From Bin5 sp965232575 (GTDB lineage: Bacteria > Chloroflexota > Anaerolineae > Caldilineales > Caldilineaceae), in NCBI GenBank assembly GCA_965232575.1, contig CBDDPZ010000009.1:248001-312000 (forward strand): a DNA stretch of 64,000 nt, read 5' to 3'. Both the position numbers and the translations under genes were made by a program. Each line of letters starts with the position of its first letter. Positions within the stretch are counted from its first letter, which is position 1. Shown here piece by piece: positions 9,836-19,081 of this stretch. The notes beneath the pieces were generated by a model. The model did not search any database. It worked only from the letters and a program-made list of their open reading frames with translations, and was not told the DNA's origin.

Positions 9836-10419
9836 TTGGGGGCAGTTCTCCGAACTGGATTTAAGATGACAAGAATTTCGATTCCCGCTGAACTGCGTTG
9901 TCCGAGTGAGAGTACATGAACAGGGGCAAAAAGGCAAGAAAACGGGGCAAAAGCGTGCCTTCCAAAACGAGTGTCTGCGTTGGGGCGCCTTGGTCGACCG
10001 GGAAGACTGGGGGCGAGAGCTTGCGAGCGGTGAATTGACGATGTTTCAGGGTGTCTTGGGCCGGCGGCCGGACGATGGGCGGTCTTCTGGTAATGGTGAG
10101 TATAGCGAAATCCTGCGGGCGAGCCGCGTGCAGGTCCAATAAGGTAAAATATCGAATGGAGGGTCAAATACGCCGGAAGGAAGAGGGGGGCTCTCACGGA
10201 TTTTTATTCCGTATAATAAGTTTTATACCAAGTGAATAATAAGGGGAGGGGGGAGGCGATGTCTCGTTCAGAGCCGACAGGTTGGCAGACAGGCAGGGCG
10301 CGTGCTGCCTCCCCTTTTTGGACGGAAACTTGCTCGGGTGTACATTACCATTTGGGTAGTCCCTAAAACGAATTACGTCCAGAATCCCGCCAAGTAGGCG
10401 GCGTCCAGCACGGTCATGC
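9836..10419 (+). other. Gene-free stretch: trkH leader and divergent regulatory region
   Basis: No convincing protein is seen in 584 nt. The part from 10200 contains an AT-rich box with TATAAT at 10212-10217 inside the short inverted repeat GTATAA/TTATAC. It is followed by G-rich and C-rich arms that can form a terminator-like hairpin ending in five T (10250-10319). The rest shows no repeat or RNA gene that I recognise. Confidence 0.5.
10250..10319 (+). terminator. Terminator-like hairpin in trkH leader (possible attenuator)
   Basis: GGGGAGGC at 10250-10257 pairs perfectly with GCCTCCCC at 10307-10314, followed by TTTTT at 10315-10319. The 49-nt loop can fold further, for example GCCGA with TTGGC around 10273-10286. 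The element lies about 100 nt before the TrkH start and downstream of a TATAAT box, so it could attenuate trkH. It could also be a plain terminator. Confidence 0.45.
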
Positions 10420-11946
10420 ATGAATAGTCGTTCCGAAGAGCCGATGGACCAAGAGCCTCATGCTGAGGTGAGTGAGCCTTCCGAGGAGTTCCTGCTGAAG
10501 CTCCGGGGGGAGCGGGAACCACATTTTGACCGGCCGGGCCTGGCCCGCGACGCCATCCCCACACAGGAGGGCGCACATCACCGCCTGTCGCGGGCGCAGG
10601 CGCCCCGCCTTCTGATATTCGGCTTTGCCGGCATTATCCTCTTAGGAACACTCCTTCTGAAGTTACCCGCCGCAACAACCTCAGGGGTGTCAATCTCCTG
10701 GATGGAGGCCGTATTCACCTCGACCAGCGCCGTGACGGTCACAGGCTTGGGCGTACTCACGACGGCTACAGACTTCAGCCGGTTCGGCCAGTTCATTATA
10801 TTGGTCCTACTTCAGGTAGGCGGCGTCGGCTTTATTGCTTTTAGCGTGTTGCTATTTCGCCTGGTTGGAAGGCGGGTTACGCTGAATGAGCGATTCCTGA
10901 TCCAGCAGTCGCTGGGGGCCGAAAAGCAGTTCAACCTGACACGCAACTGGGGACGGCTCGGCAGCGTCGCAAATCTAGCGCTCTATGTCCTGGTCGTAAC
11001 CGTGTCGATCGAGACGGTTGGCACGCTATTGCTTTGGCTGCGCTGGCGGACAGAGTTTCCTGATGGAGAGGCGTTATGGTTGGCGCTTTTTCACGCCGTC
11101 AGCAGCTATTGCAACGCCGGTTTCGACCTCTTTGCCGGCAGCGGCCACGCACCTGTCTTTGGTTTCGGAGCCGACTATTATACTCTCTCGGTGATGTCTG
11201 TCTTAATTATACTGGGCGGCGTCGGCGTCGCAGTGTTGTACGATGTTGTCAGCTATTTTCGGAATCGAATGTTGGCCCTGAACACCCGTATTACATTGGG
11301 TTTGACGGCGGCGCTCTTAATCGTAGGCCTGGCCGTTATGTTCCTGGATCGTCAACTATACGAAATTGCTCTTTCCGCTCACACTCTGGGCGAGCAGATT
11401 GCGATCAGCATCTTTACAGTCATATCCGCCCGAACGGCAGGCCTTACTATTCTGCCCCTCGAGGCGTTAAGCCAGAGTACGCAGCTCATGCTTCTGTTCT
11501 GGATGTTCGTTGGCGGCGCACCGGCGAGTATGGCCGGCGGTGTGACCACCAGCACCTTGGGCGTGTTGGTGATCTCGGCCCTGGCGACCGCCAAGGGGGG
11601 AGACAACCAGGCGATGGCCTTTGGCCGCTCCGTACCAAGAGAAACGCTGAATAAGGCCGTCGCTATTATGACGGTCAGTACGCTTCTGGTTGCCGCCATC
11701 ACAATCGTCCTGTCTCTCCTGAACCAGGGCGACATCTTTGCCCTGGGATTCGAAGTCGTAAGCGCGTTTGCGAATGCCGGCTACTCACTGGGCTTCACGC
11801 CCAAGCTTAACGCGTGGGGACAGGCGCTGATCGCGTTTACCATGTTTTGGGGCCGCCTGGGGCCGCTGACAATAGTCATTGCTCTGGCCCAGCGTGAGCG
11901 CCCTTCACTGCTTCAATACCCTGAGGAGCCGGTCATTCTGGGGTAG
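10420..11946 (+). CDS. TrkH/KtrB-family potassium transporter membrane subunit
   Basis: A 508-residue integral membrane protein. Four pore-loop motifs of the TrkH/KtrB fold are visible in order: SAVTVTGLGVL, SSYCNAGFDLF, SARTAGLTILP and SAFANAGYSLG. This supports four repeated membrane-pore-membrane units and cation selectivity. An N-terminal cytoplasmic tail of about 65 residues is rich in charged residues. The start is uncertain: ATG at 10420 has no ribosome site, and the in-frame ATG at 10444 has a weak GAAGAG. No TrkA/KtrA partner gene is adjacent. Confidence 0.93.
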   Translation: MNSRSEEPMDQEPHAEVSEPSEEFLLKLRGEREPHFDRPGLARDAIPTQEGAHHRLSRAQAPRLLIFGFAGIILLGTLLLKLPAATTSGVSISWMEAVFTSTSAVTVTGLGVLTTATDFSRFGQFIILVLLQVGGVGFIAFSVLLFRLVGRRVTLNERFLIQQSLGAEKQFNLTRNWGRLGSVANLALYVLVVTVSIETVGTLLLWLRWRTEFPDGEALWLALFHAVSSYCNAGFDLFAGSGHAPVFGFGADYYTLSVMSVLIILGGVGVAVLYDVVSYFRNRMLALNTRITLGLTAALLIVGLAVMFLDRQLYEIALSAHTLGEQIAISIFTVISARTAGLTILPLEALSQSTQLMLLFWMFVGGAPASMAGGVTTSTLGVLVISALATAKGGDNQAMAFGRSVPRETLNKAVAIMTVSTLLVAAITIVLSLLNQGDIFALGFEVVSAFANAGYSLGFTPKLNAWGQALIAFTMFWGRLGPLTIVIALAQRERPSLLQYPEEPVILG

Positions 11947-12032
11947 GCAGGAAGTCACCCCGGGAGGCGACTCCGCTGCCCGCGGAATAGCGGCCCTTGA
12001 TTATACATCACAGACCAGGAGGACCAATATCA

Positions 12033-13073
12033 ATGACTGAAACTGGAGTTTACACTCTTGACGACATGCAGGCTGGCGCTGAAGTCGCGGTGCGAATCTG
12101 CATGGCTGTACAGCCCGGCGAACGCGTTCTCATTCTCGGCGATGAAGGCTCTTCGCTGATCAGCCAGGCGCTAGCCGATGCTGCAAGTCCCATCGCCGAC
12201 GCCGTAGAGACGCATATGCTGGAATCGCTTGGCGTTCGCCCTATTACTCAGATTCCAGATGTGCTCCAGACTGCACTGGAGCGTTTTCAGCCGCATGTCA
12301 GTTTCTACACTGCCAGCAGCCGGCCAGGTGAACTGAAGTTTCGGATGGCCTACATGCCGGCAGTCATGCAGGCGAATCCGGCCGGCGCACGTCACGGCCA
12401 TATGATCAATATCACGCCTCTATTGATGATGCAGGGGATGCGAGTCGATTACCAGCGAATCTACGAAGTAACAATGCGGGTGCACGAGCTTGCAAGTTGC
12501 GCCGAGGAGATCCGCGTTACAAATCCGAAAGGCACCGACTTTACCGCCACGCTTAATCCCGATTTCAAATGGATACCTTGCCACGGGCTCTACCATGAGC
12601 CGGGCAAATGGGGTAACTTGCCGGAAGGGGAGACGTTTACTTCACCGGGCAACGCCCACGGGGTGCTGGTGGTGGACGAGCTGGGCGACTACTTCAGCGA
12701 ACGATACGGGATTCTGGATACGCCGGTCACTTTTGAGGTCGTAGACGGGCGCGTTCAGGCAGTGCGTAGTGAAGACAGATCTTTGGAAGAGGATGTCAGA
12801 TCGTATATCTTCGGCGCGGAGAACGCGGACCGCGTAGGGGAATTTGCCATCGGTACCAACATCGCTCTAACCGGGCTCGTTGGAAATCTGCTTCAGGACG
12901 AGAAATTTCCCGGCGTGCACGTGGCTTTCGGCGACCCCTACGGCAAGCAGACAGGCGCCGACTGGAAGTCCGACCACCATGTCGATGTCATTCCGACGCA
13001 ATGCACAATCGACGTAGACGGAAGACGTATCATGTCGGATGGAGAGTTTGAGGATGAGATACTTAGGGATTAG
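12033..13073 (+). CDS. M29-like aminopeptidase family protein
   Basis: A 346-residue protein resembling the leucyl aminopeptidase T (M29) fold. It has the segment NLPEGETFTSPGNAHG in the middle, GEFAIGTN with a candidate metal-ligand glutamate, a histidine in GVHVAFGDPYG and the C-terminal pair DHHVDVI, which fits the family's His/Asp metal site. The same fold also holds NicX-type dioxygenases, so peptidase activity is an inference. A frame extends up to 11997, but the ATG at 12033 has AGGAGG 10 nt upstream and gives a better N-terminus. It stands alone 86 nt behind trkH. Confidence 0.75.
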   Translation: MTETGVYTLDDMQAGAEVAVRICMAVQPGERVLILGDEGSSLISQALADAASPIADAVETHMLESLGVRPITQIPDVLQTALERFQPHVSFYTASSRPGELKFRMAYMPAVMQANPAGARHGHMINITPLLMMQGMRVDYQRIYEVTMRVHELASCAEEIRVTNPKGTDFTATLNPDFKWIPCHGLYHEPGKWGNLPEGETFTSPGNAHGVLVVDELGDYFSERYGILDTPVTFEVVDGRVQAVRSEDRSLEEDVRSYIFGAENADRVGEFAIGTNIALTGLVGNLLQDEKFPGVHVAFGDPYGKQTGADWKSDHHVDVIPTQCTIDVDGRRIMSDGEFEDEILRD

Positions 13074-13217
13074 TCATATGGCGCCGGAGTAGGTTCGGGC
13101 TGGAGGGCCGGAAATGAAGCGCGCCCACACGTCTCTAGTCAGGAAGAAACGGTATGGGCGGCGGAAAGTCGAATGGCCTGAGGGAGCCAGAGGGAGTTGA
13201 AAATTGTTTCTGCGCCC

Positions 13218-14300
13218 CTAATTGGCGGCGCCGAAAGTCGAGATACGGGGGCGAAATGCTCGGTCAAATGCCTCCAGCTTTTCCTTAAACCAGGCATGCT
13301 GTTCCGGCCATTGTGACCGGTTGGTTGGGTCGGCATTGTACTTGCGCAACATCACCTGCCCCTGCTTGTGTTCGGGCAGTTCGCGCCACTCCAATGCGTC
13401 TCCAATCTCCGCGCCGATCTCTCCCCGCTGCTGGTAAAGTGTATTGTAGGAAACCTCGGCATCACCCTCGCGAATCACCAGTTGAACGCCGATGCCGCCT
13501 TCTCGCATATTGTTGAAGGCAGTCATGCGCAGGCGCCAGTGGCCGACGTCAAAGTTCATCCAGTTCTGTGAACGCGGCGTGCCCGGACGAATGAAACTTC
13601 CGCTGTCTTCCAGGTACTTTCGTAACTCTTGCCAGTACTCCATCTGCAGTTCGTTTTCTACGAGCTGATATTCCAGTTGCAGTTCATTCTCAACCTGTTG
13701 CAGCTGATCCTCTAAAGATGTCTCGTCGGACTCTGCCGCAGGAGGGGTTGGGGTAGGGGACGGAGTCGGGGTTGGTGTCGGCGTGCTGCTGGGGTTGCTT
13801 CGTTCTGATGCAGCCGAGCTTTCCTCCCAATCAGTCGGCTTGCTGACCAGATAAAACTTCGGAGCAAGGGGCGATTCGCCGATACGCCACAGCTCTACTT
13901 CCAGGCCGAAAAACCGGATACTTTCGTTTGTAATTTCGTTCAACCAATTGAGTGTATTTCGATCTTCCTGCGTAAACTGAGCGGCCACCCACACCATCGT
14001 TACTGCCTTCAGTTCGGCGGCGTAGGTGAGCAGTTGCCCTAAGTGGCTTTGGTCGGTATGTTCCAGTTGATTCTCGATTACGACGTAGCCGCCACTGCCG
14101 CGTGTACGGCAGATCACGCCTCGCGGGTAAGGTGAGACCCAGCCCTCCATGTCTTCCAACTCAAGGTCCATGTTAATCGCTTCACCCAAGAGGGCCAGAC
14201 TGTCGCCCCGCGCCAGCCAGGTGGCAAAGTCGCTGTCCTCACTTACCCATACGGTTCGCAGTTCCACTTGTTCCAGGCGGCCAAAGTCAAACTGTATCAT
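13218..14300 (-). CDS. DUF4268 protein with N-terminal nuclease-like domain
   Basis: A 360-residue protein in three parts. Residues 1-160 resemble the PD-(D/E)XK-like domain found in front of DUF4268, with YVVIENQLEHTDQSHLGQLL as the likely E-x-Q active-site strand and following helix. Residues about 170-190 are a Pro/Thr/Ser linker of alternating PT. After an acidic Gln/Glu coiled segment, residues 215-360 match DUF4268, including the WPEQHAWFKEKLE stretch. The family is often found near restriction-modification or phage-defence genes but has no proven reaction. The ATG at 14300 has AGGAGGAG about 9 nt upstream. It stands alone. Confidence 0.75.
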   Translation of the reverse strand: MIQFDFGRLEQVELRTVWVSEDSDFATWLARGDSLALLGEAINMDLELEDMEGWVSPYPRGVICRTRGSGGYVVIENQLEHTDQSHLGQLLTYAAELKAVTMVWVAAQFTQEDRNTLNWLNEITNESIRFFGLEVELWRIGESPLAPKFYLVSKPTDWEESSAASERSNPSSTPTPTPTPSPTPTPPAAESDETSLEDQLQQVENELQLEYQLVENELQMEYWQELRKYLEDSGSFIRPGTPRSQNWMNFDVGHWRLRMTAFNNMREGGIGVQLVIREGDAEVSYNTLYQQRGEIGAEIGDALEWRELPEHKQGQVMLRKYNADPTNRSQWPEQHAWFKEKLEAFDRAFRPRISTFGAAN

Positions 14301-14493
14301 TCTAATGTCTCCTCCTATTACGAAATCCGTGTCATTTGTATCACGTGTAAGCCATGCCCGGAATGATTTATCCCGAAGGATTCATGCTCGGTTTTGGAAG
14401 CATTAAGGGGGCTTTCCTGATTCGAAAGCGTAGGACTCCACATCTTAGTTTTACACGAAATGAATGTTTAGCGCAAGCGACGATTTTGCTTAT

Positions 14494-14522
14494 TTGACAG
14501 TGTACTACCGCGCCTTTATCAT
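14494..14522 (+). promoter_or_regulatory. Sigma-70-type promoter for tRNA-Gly
   Basis: A perfect TTGACA at 14494-14499 and TATCAT at 14517-14522 are separated by 17 nt. They lie 57 nt before the tRNA on the same strand, and no other gene follows closely, so this is very probably the tRNA promoter. Confidence 0.7.
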
Positions 14523-14579
14523 AGTTGCGAGAGTACGCGCACTTCACAAGCTCTGTGTAACGCTAAGTTTTATAACCTT

Positions 14580-14651
14580 GCGGGCGTAGTTCAGTGGTAG
14601 AACGTCAGCTTCCCAAGCTGAATGTCGACGGTTCGAGTCCGTTCGCCCGCT
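14580..14651 (+). tRNA. tRNA-Gly (anticodon CCC)
   Basis: The cloverleaf is complete. Acceptor GCGGGCG pairs with CGCCCGC, and the D-arm is GTTC with GAAC. The anticodon stem TCAGC/GCTGA closes the loop TTCCCAA, so positions 34-36 read CCC. The T-arm is GACGG/CCGTT with loop TTCGAGT, and the discriminator base is T. The CCA end is not encoded, as the next bases are CAC. It stands alone with its own promoter. Confidence 0.95.
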
Positions 14652-14998
14652 CACTTTCTTTGGCCCTACGGCCTTTCGGCTAACCGGCCTGCCTACGACC
14701 GCCGCCCGTCCTCGCCGGTCTCTTGCGTGCTGGGACTCTCCTCTCAAATTCCCGTTTCAACTGCCAAAAAGATCGGTTTCGGCTACGCGCAACTGTCGAT
14801 TCGCTCATGGTTCGGACCTCCTGAAGCACTCTTCCCATGAGCTCAATTGAGGCCTTTCGCCTGGCGGAAACTGCGTAGAATGATTACACGAACCTTAACA
14901 CGGCGCCCGTTCGCAGTCAACCCGAATTCTCGCTTTCAGACAGATGAATTTCGACGACGGAGGGCGCTGATATCTAATCTCATGAGAATACATCGTTC
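14652..14998 (+). other. Gene-free stretch after tRNA
   Basis: I see no coding potential, RNA fold or repeat in these 347 nt between the tRNA and the transporter gene. GAGGGCG at about 14961 lies too far from the next start to act as its ribosome site. Confidence 0.5.
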
Positions 14999-16939
14999 AT
15001 GACGGCCGACATGATCATGCTTGTCGTCATTCTTGTGGCGGCAACGTACCTCTATCTGACTGACTGGTTGGCAACGGAGACGACTTCGGCTCTCGCCATC
15101 GGGGCTCTTGCCCTGACCGGAATACTGGATACCGGCGAAGCCTTGTCCGGATTTGCCAGCACCGCCACTATCACGGTGGGCGCCATGTTCGTGATCAGCG
15201 GGGGGCTGCTCCGTACCGGCGCACTGGAGATCGTGACCATTGGCCTGGCGCGTTTCTCCGGCGGCAGCCCTCGCCGCCTGTTGATTCTGTTGGGCGGCGT
15301 TATTCCACTTGCCAGTGCAATCATGAATAACACGCCCGTCGTCGTCATGATGGCGCCGGTTGTCCTTTCCCTCAGCCAGCGTTTCCGCATTCAGCCGTCC
15401 AAGCTGCTGATCCCGCTGAGCTATTTTGCCGTATTGGGCGGCACCATCACTTTGCTGGGAACGAGCACGAACATCCTGGTCGATGATCTCTACCGGGCAG
15501 CGGGTGGGCCTGGTTTCAACCTCTTGACTTTCACGCCGCTTGGCCTGATCTTCACAGTCGCCGGCGGAATCTTTGTCGTACTCACCAGCCAAAAGCTGTT
15601 GCCGGCCCGGTCCCCCGCGGGAAGCCTGGGCGAAGGCCGGCACCAGAGCACGCCTTTCGTCGCAGAGCTCATTGTCGAGAAGTCGAGTCCATTGCTGGGC
15701 CAGAATGTTGGGGAACTGTTCAATGAGGCCTCAGGCGTCCGTTTCTCCCGCCGCAGGTCGGAACGGCACCACCGGCGCCTGACCCACCTGCGGCAGGCTC
15801 TCCACAGCAACGGCGACTCAGGTAGTGAACGGATCGAACTGCTTGAACTACTGCGTGACGGCAGACCCCACCGCGCCCGGCGCCCGCAACCGTCTCGCTT
15901 TGGCCTAGTGAGGCGCTTCGAGCCAGGGGAGGCTGAACTGCTTCGAATACAGGAAGGCGATGCGCTGGTCATTTGCGGCGCGCCGCCCGTGATTGCCCGT
16001 TTTATCGAGACGTATTCAGGCTTCGCGTCTGAGCCAGGACAGTTCGCGCCGCCGCCTTCAGAGAGGTCGGCGGGCGCATCGCCGGCGACCCGCATTGTCG
16101 AGGCGGTCATTTTGCCGGACTCGGTAGCGATAGGACGCCAGCTGGCACAACTTGAATTCGAAGACAGTCACCAGGTTCATGTGCTGGGCCTGCAGCGCAG
16201 GGGCGGGCAACGCCGGGTCGGCCCGCGACATGCCCGCCTTCATAGCGGAGATGTCCTGCTTCTGCAGGGGACCCGGTCCGGTCTGCACGCAGTGAGCGAA
16301 CTCTTCAAGCTTCTTCTTGTTGAAGGGGTGGAGTCGGCGATTGTCCGGCGCGCCAAGAATCGTCTGGCTCTCATCATTATGGGTGCGGTGATCCTGCTGG
16401 CCAGCTTAACGGAAATACCCATCGTCATGCTGGCGGTGGGCGGGGCAGCATTGATGGTCGCCACTCGTTGTCTGCGCGCTGATGAGGCTATGTCGTCGCT
16501 CGACGGGGCAACACTGTTGCTGCTTGCCGGCACGATCCCCATGGGGATTGCGATGCAGAAGACCGGCCTTGCTCAGCTGCTCGTAGACCAGCTGATTTCG
16601 ATCTCCGGCCAGGTCAGCCCGGTGGTCATGCTTTCTCTCTTCTATCTATTCACCAGCCTGCTGACGCAATTGATCAGCAATAATGCCGTTGCCGTGCTCC
16701 TCACCCCGATTGCGCTTTCCATGGCGGCTACCTTACAGGTGAATCCACAGCCGCTGCTTATGACGATCTCCTTTGGGGCGTCGGCCAGCTTCATGACACC
16801 GATGGGATACCAGACCAACGCGATCGTGAGAGGCGCGGGCGGGTACACATTCGGAGATTATCTGCGCATTGGGATTCCGCTGACGGTCATCATGTGGGCG
16901 CTTGCTACAGTATTGATACCGCTTTTCTGGCCTTTGTGA
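14999..16939 (+). CDS. SLC13/DASS-type anion symporter with two RCK_C domains
   Basis: A 646-residue inner-membrane protein. N-terminal helices (1-200) hold the first family signature MNNTPVVVMMAPVVLSLS and GTSTNILV. Residues about 215-420 are soluble and include two TrkA-C/RCK_C-like regulatory domains, one of them containing LLRIQEGDALVICG. The C-terminal helices hold the second signature SNNAVAVLLTPIALSMA and TPMGYQTNAIV. Such proteins carry sulfate or dicarboxylates with sodium, and the ligand of the RCK_C domains is unknown. The ATG at 14999 has no clear ribosome site; the ATG at 15011 is an alternative. Confidence 0.9.
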   Translation: MTADMIMLVVILVAATYLYLTDWLATETTSALAIGALALTGILDTGEALSGFASTATITVGAMFVISGGLLRTGALEIVTIGLARFSGGSPRRLLILLGGVIPLASAIMNNTPVVVMMAPVVLSLSQRFRIQPSKLLIPLSYFAVLGGTITLLGTSTNILVDDLYRAAGGPGFNLLTFTPLGLIFTVAGGIFVVLTSQKLLPARSPAGSLGEGRHQSTPFVAELIVEKSSPLLGQNVGELFNEASGVRFSRRRSERHHRRLTHLRQALHSNGDSGSERIELLELLRDGRPHRARRPQPSRFGLVRRFEPGEAELLRIQEGDALVICGAPPVIARFIETYSGFASEPGQFAPPPSERSAGASPATRIVEAVILPDSVAIGRQLAQLEFEDSHQVHVLGLQRRGGQRRVGPRHARLHSGDVLLLQGTRSGLHAVSELFKLLLVEGVESAIVRRAKNRLALIIMGAVILLASLTEIPIVMLAVGGAALMVATRCLRADEAMSSLDGATLLLLAGTIPMGIAMQKTGLAQLLVDQLISISGQVSPVVMLSLFYLFTSLLTQLISNNAVAVLLTPIALSMAATLQVNPQPLLMTISFGASASFMTPMGYQTNAIVRGAGGYTFGDYLRIGIPLTVIMWALATVLIPLFWPL

Positions 16940-17025
16940 ATCTAGGCAGCGAGACGGCTGGTCTGCGATAATGTCCAACAGATGCAAGACGCTTACCCAA
17001 CGTCATTCAGCAAGGAGAAACTTTC

Positions 17026-18006
17026 ATGTCCACGCCTTCCTTGGCAGAAAGGGATTGGAGCGGGAGTGTTGTTCGTTACCCCGACCCGGCCGTCGAGATG
17101 CTCGACCCGCGCTTCGGCCAATACAGAATCGGCAACGCTGTCGTCGAACGACTTTTCACCGGCTGCCGCTGGGCCGAAGGCCCTGTCTGGTTCGGGGACG
17201 CCCGCTGCTTGATCTGGAGCGACATTCCCAACAACCGAATGCTGCGTTGGAACGAAGAGAGTCAGGAGGTAAGCGTTTACCGCAGCCCTGCCAACCACAG
17301 CAACGGCAATACCCGTGATCGCCAAGGCAGGCTCGTTACCTGCGAACATACCGGCCGCCGCGTATCCCGGACCGAGCATGACGGCTTAATCACGGTTCTG
17401 ATGGACAGTTTTGAAGGCAAGCGCCTCAACTCGCCCAACGACGTCGTGGTTCATTCAGACGGCAGCGTCTGGTTTACCGACCCCGGCTACGGAATCATGC
17501 TCAATTACGAGGGCCAGCGCGCCAAAGCGGAACTTCCCAACCGCGTCTACCGTCTCGATCCCGCCACGGGTGAGGCCACGATTGTCGCAGACGACTTTCT
17601 GCGCCCAAATGGGCTCTGTTTTTCGCCCGACGAGGACCTCCTGTATATTGTAGATACGGGACGATCTCACGACCCGGACGGCCCCTCCCACATCCGCGTT
17701 TTTGACGTAACCGCGGACAACCGTCTTGAGAATGGCCGCGTTTTTGTCGACATGAACCCTGGTATGGCCGACGGCATCCGTTGCGACGAAGACGGCAACC
17801 TGTGGGCCGCGGCCGGTTGGGCCGGCCCCGGTTTCGACGGCGCACACTGTTACGCGCCGGACGGGACCCGCATTGGCCAGATCCATCTTCCCGAAATCTG
17901 TGCAAATCTCTGTTTTGGCGGGGCGGGAAAAAACAGGCTGTTTATGGCGGGAAGCCAGTCGCTCTACGCCGTATACGTTGAAACGGTCGGCGCACAGCAT
18001 CCCTGA
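17026..18006 (+). CDS. SMP-30/gluconolactonase-family sugar lactonase
   Basis: A 326-residue six-bladed propeller protein likely to hydrolyse a sugar lactone. Metal ligands expected for the family are visible: Glu51 in WAEGPVWF, Asn in NSPNDVVVHSDG, and Asn/Asp in RPNGLCFSPDEDLLYIVDTG. No signal peptide is present, so it is cytoplasmic. The ATG at 17026 is preceded by AAGGAG at a good distance. It sits with a uronate dehydrogenase-like gene and a sugar-acid dehydratase gene, which supports a role in opening aldonolactones or aldarolactones. A paralogue lies at 26164. Confidence 0.88.
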   Translation: MSTPSLAERDWSGSVVRYPDPAVEMLDPRFGQYRIGNAVVERLFTGCRWAEGPVWFGDARCLIWSDIPNNRMLRWNEESQEVSVYRSPANHSNGNTRDRQGRLVTCEHTGRRVSRTEHDGLITVLMDSFEGKRLNSPNDVVVHSDGSVWFTDPGYGIMLNYEGQRAKAELPNRVYRLDPATGEATIVADDFLRPNGLCFSPDEDLLYIVDTGRSHDPDGPSHIRVFDVTADNRLENGRVFVDMNPGMADGIRCDEDGNLWAAAGWAGPGFDGAHCYAPDGTRIGQIHLPEICANLCFGGAGKNRLFMAGSQSLYAVYVETVGAQHP

Positions 18007-18035
18007 TTTCAGAAGAAGACGAAGGAGAGATCTTG

Positions 18036-18257
18036 ATGTCCTATACCATACACTCAACGTTGCAGGATATTCTGAGCGACGAGCGGGCAAAGGCCGTTTT
18101 GGAGAAGCACATGCCCGGCGTCTCATCCCATCCAGACCTGCCCATGGCCATGCACATGACTTTGCAGCAGATTTCCTACTACCCGGAGGCGGCCGAGGCA
18201 GGTCTTTCCCAGGAAAAACTGCAGGCCATTGACGCGGATCTGAAAGCCCTCGGGTGA
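18036..18257 (+). CDS. Small conserved 73-residue protein of unknown function
   Basis: A short protein (TLQDILSDERAKAVLEKHMP near the start, LSQEKLQAIDADLKALG at the end) that looks like a compact helical domain. I recall similar segments as C-terminal appendages of carbohydrate-active or lactonase-like proteins, but I cannot name a family or function. The frame can be opened one codon earlier at a TTG; the ATG at 18036 is chosen because AAGGAGA lies about 8 nt upstream. It follows the lactonase gene by 29 nt and is probably in its operon. Confidence 0.65.
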   Translation: MSYTIHSTLQDILSDERAKAVLEKHMPGVSSHPDLPMAMHMTLQQISYYPEAAEAGLSQEKLQAIDADLKALG

Positions 18258-18289
18258 GCAACGTGCTGAAGGCGGCTGCGCGGGCGTGG

Positions 18290-19027
18290 TTACAGGTTTC
18301 CGCGGCGGCGCGCCATTTCGAAGGCGTCGTCCTGGGGTGAGTAGTTGAGGATTTCCTTGGTGTCGGTCATGTCCAGGCGTTTGTAGCGGTTGTCCGAAAT
18401 GCCATGGAAGTTGCCAAACAGAACATCGGCGTCCGCCTCGACTGCGGCTGCTATCAGGCTCGCATTGTCCTCCAGCGTCTGAATGATTTCGACGTACTCG
18501 TGATCCCAGTGGATCCATTCCGAGTTACGGTATTGTACGGCGCCGAAACGGAGGCAAAGCGAGGAAAGGCCGTGCGCGGCAGAGTAGTAGCGGGCCAGGG
18601 CCTCGCCCCAGCACTTTGTCGCGCCATAGAGATTTATGGGATACACGGGCTGACTGGTATGCACCTGCTGATCGCGCGGATAGCCCAACACGGCGTTGAT
18701 GCTACTGGCGTAGACCACACGCCGGCAGCCGGCCTGCCGGGCAGACTCAAAGACGTTGTAGGTGGCAATCACGTTGTTGGGCAGCAGGCTTTCCCAGGGG
18801 GCATCCATGCTCGGGTCGGCGCCCAAGTGAACTACGGTGTCGATGCCGTCGCAGAGCGGGCGGATTGCGTCAAAGTCGCTCAGGTCCGCTTGGGTGAAAG
18901 GGGCGCCCTTCGTGTCCTCCGGCTCAACAATATCCGTGAGGACGAAATCATAAGCGTCGGCGTAGGCATTGTGGAAAAAACTTCCGATCTTGCCGGCCAC
19001 CCCGGTGAGTAGAAGTTTACGGGCCAT
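18290..19027 (-). CDS. NAD-dependent epimerase/dehydratase, uronate dehydrogenase-like
   Basis: A 245-residue extended-type short-chain dehydrogenase. The Rossmann motif is TGVAGKIGS (residues 8-16). The catalytic triad is seen as Ser in YASSINAVLG and Tyr/Lys in YGATKCWGE. The RFGAVQ segment and short length fit uronate dehydrogenases, which oxidise glucuronate or galacturonate to aldarolactones. It is convergent with the lactonase operon and next to the sugar-acid dehydratase, giving a plausible uronate to lactone to aldarate to keto-acid route. The ATG at 19027 lacks a strong ribosome site. Confidence 0.82.
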   Translation of the reverse strand: MARKLLLTGVAGKIGSFFHNAYADAYDFVLTDIVEPEDTKGAPFTQADLSDFDAIRPLCDGIDTVVHLGADPSMDAPWESLLPNNVIATYNVFESARQAGCRRVVYASSINAVLGYPRDQQVHTSQPVYPINLYGATKCWGEALARYYSAAHGLSSLCLRFGAVQYRNSEWIHWDHEYVEIIQTLEDNASLIAAAVEADADVLFGNFHGISDNRYKRLDMTDTKEILNYSPQDDAFEMARRRGNL

Positions 19028-19081
19028 TCTATAACCTCATGTAAGAACTTTGATGCGTCTGTTCACAAACGCGCTGGCAGT

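Noticed and set aside
11947..12032. Weak hairpins after trkH considered as a terminator
   Set aside because: The best stem is 5 bp and no T run follows.
13738..13800. Repeated short units that first looked like a CRISPR-like or tandem repeat
   Set aside because: They are codons of a Pro-Thr linker inside the DUF4268 gene, with no spacer pattern.
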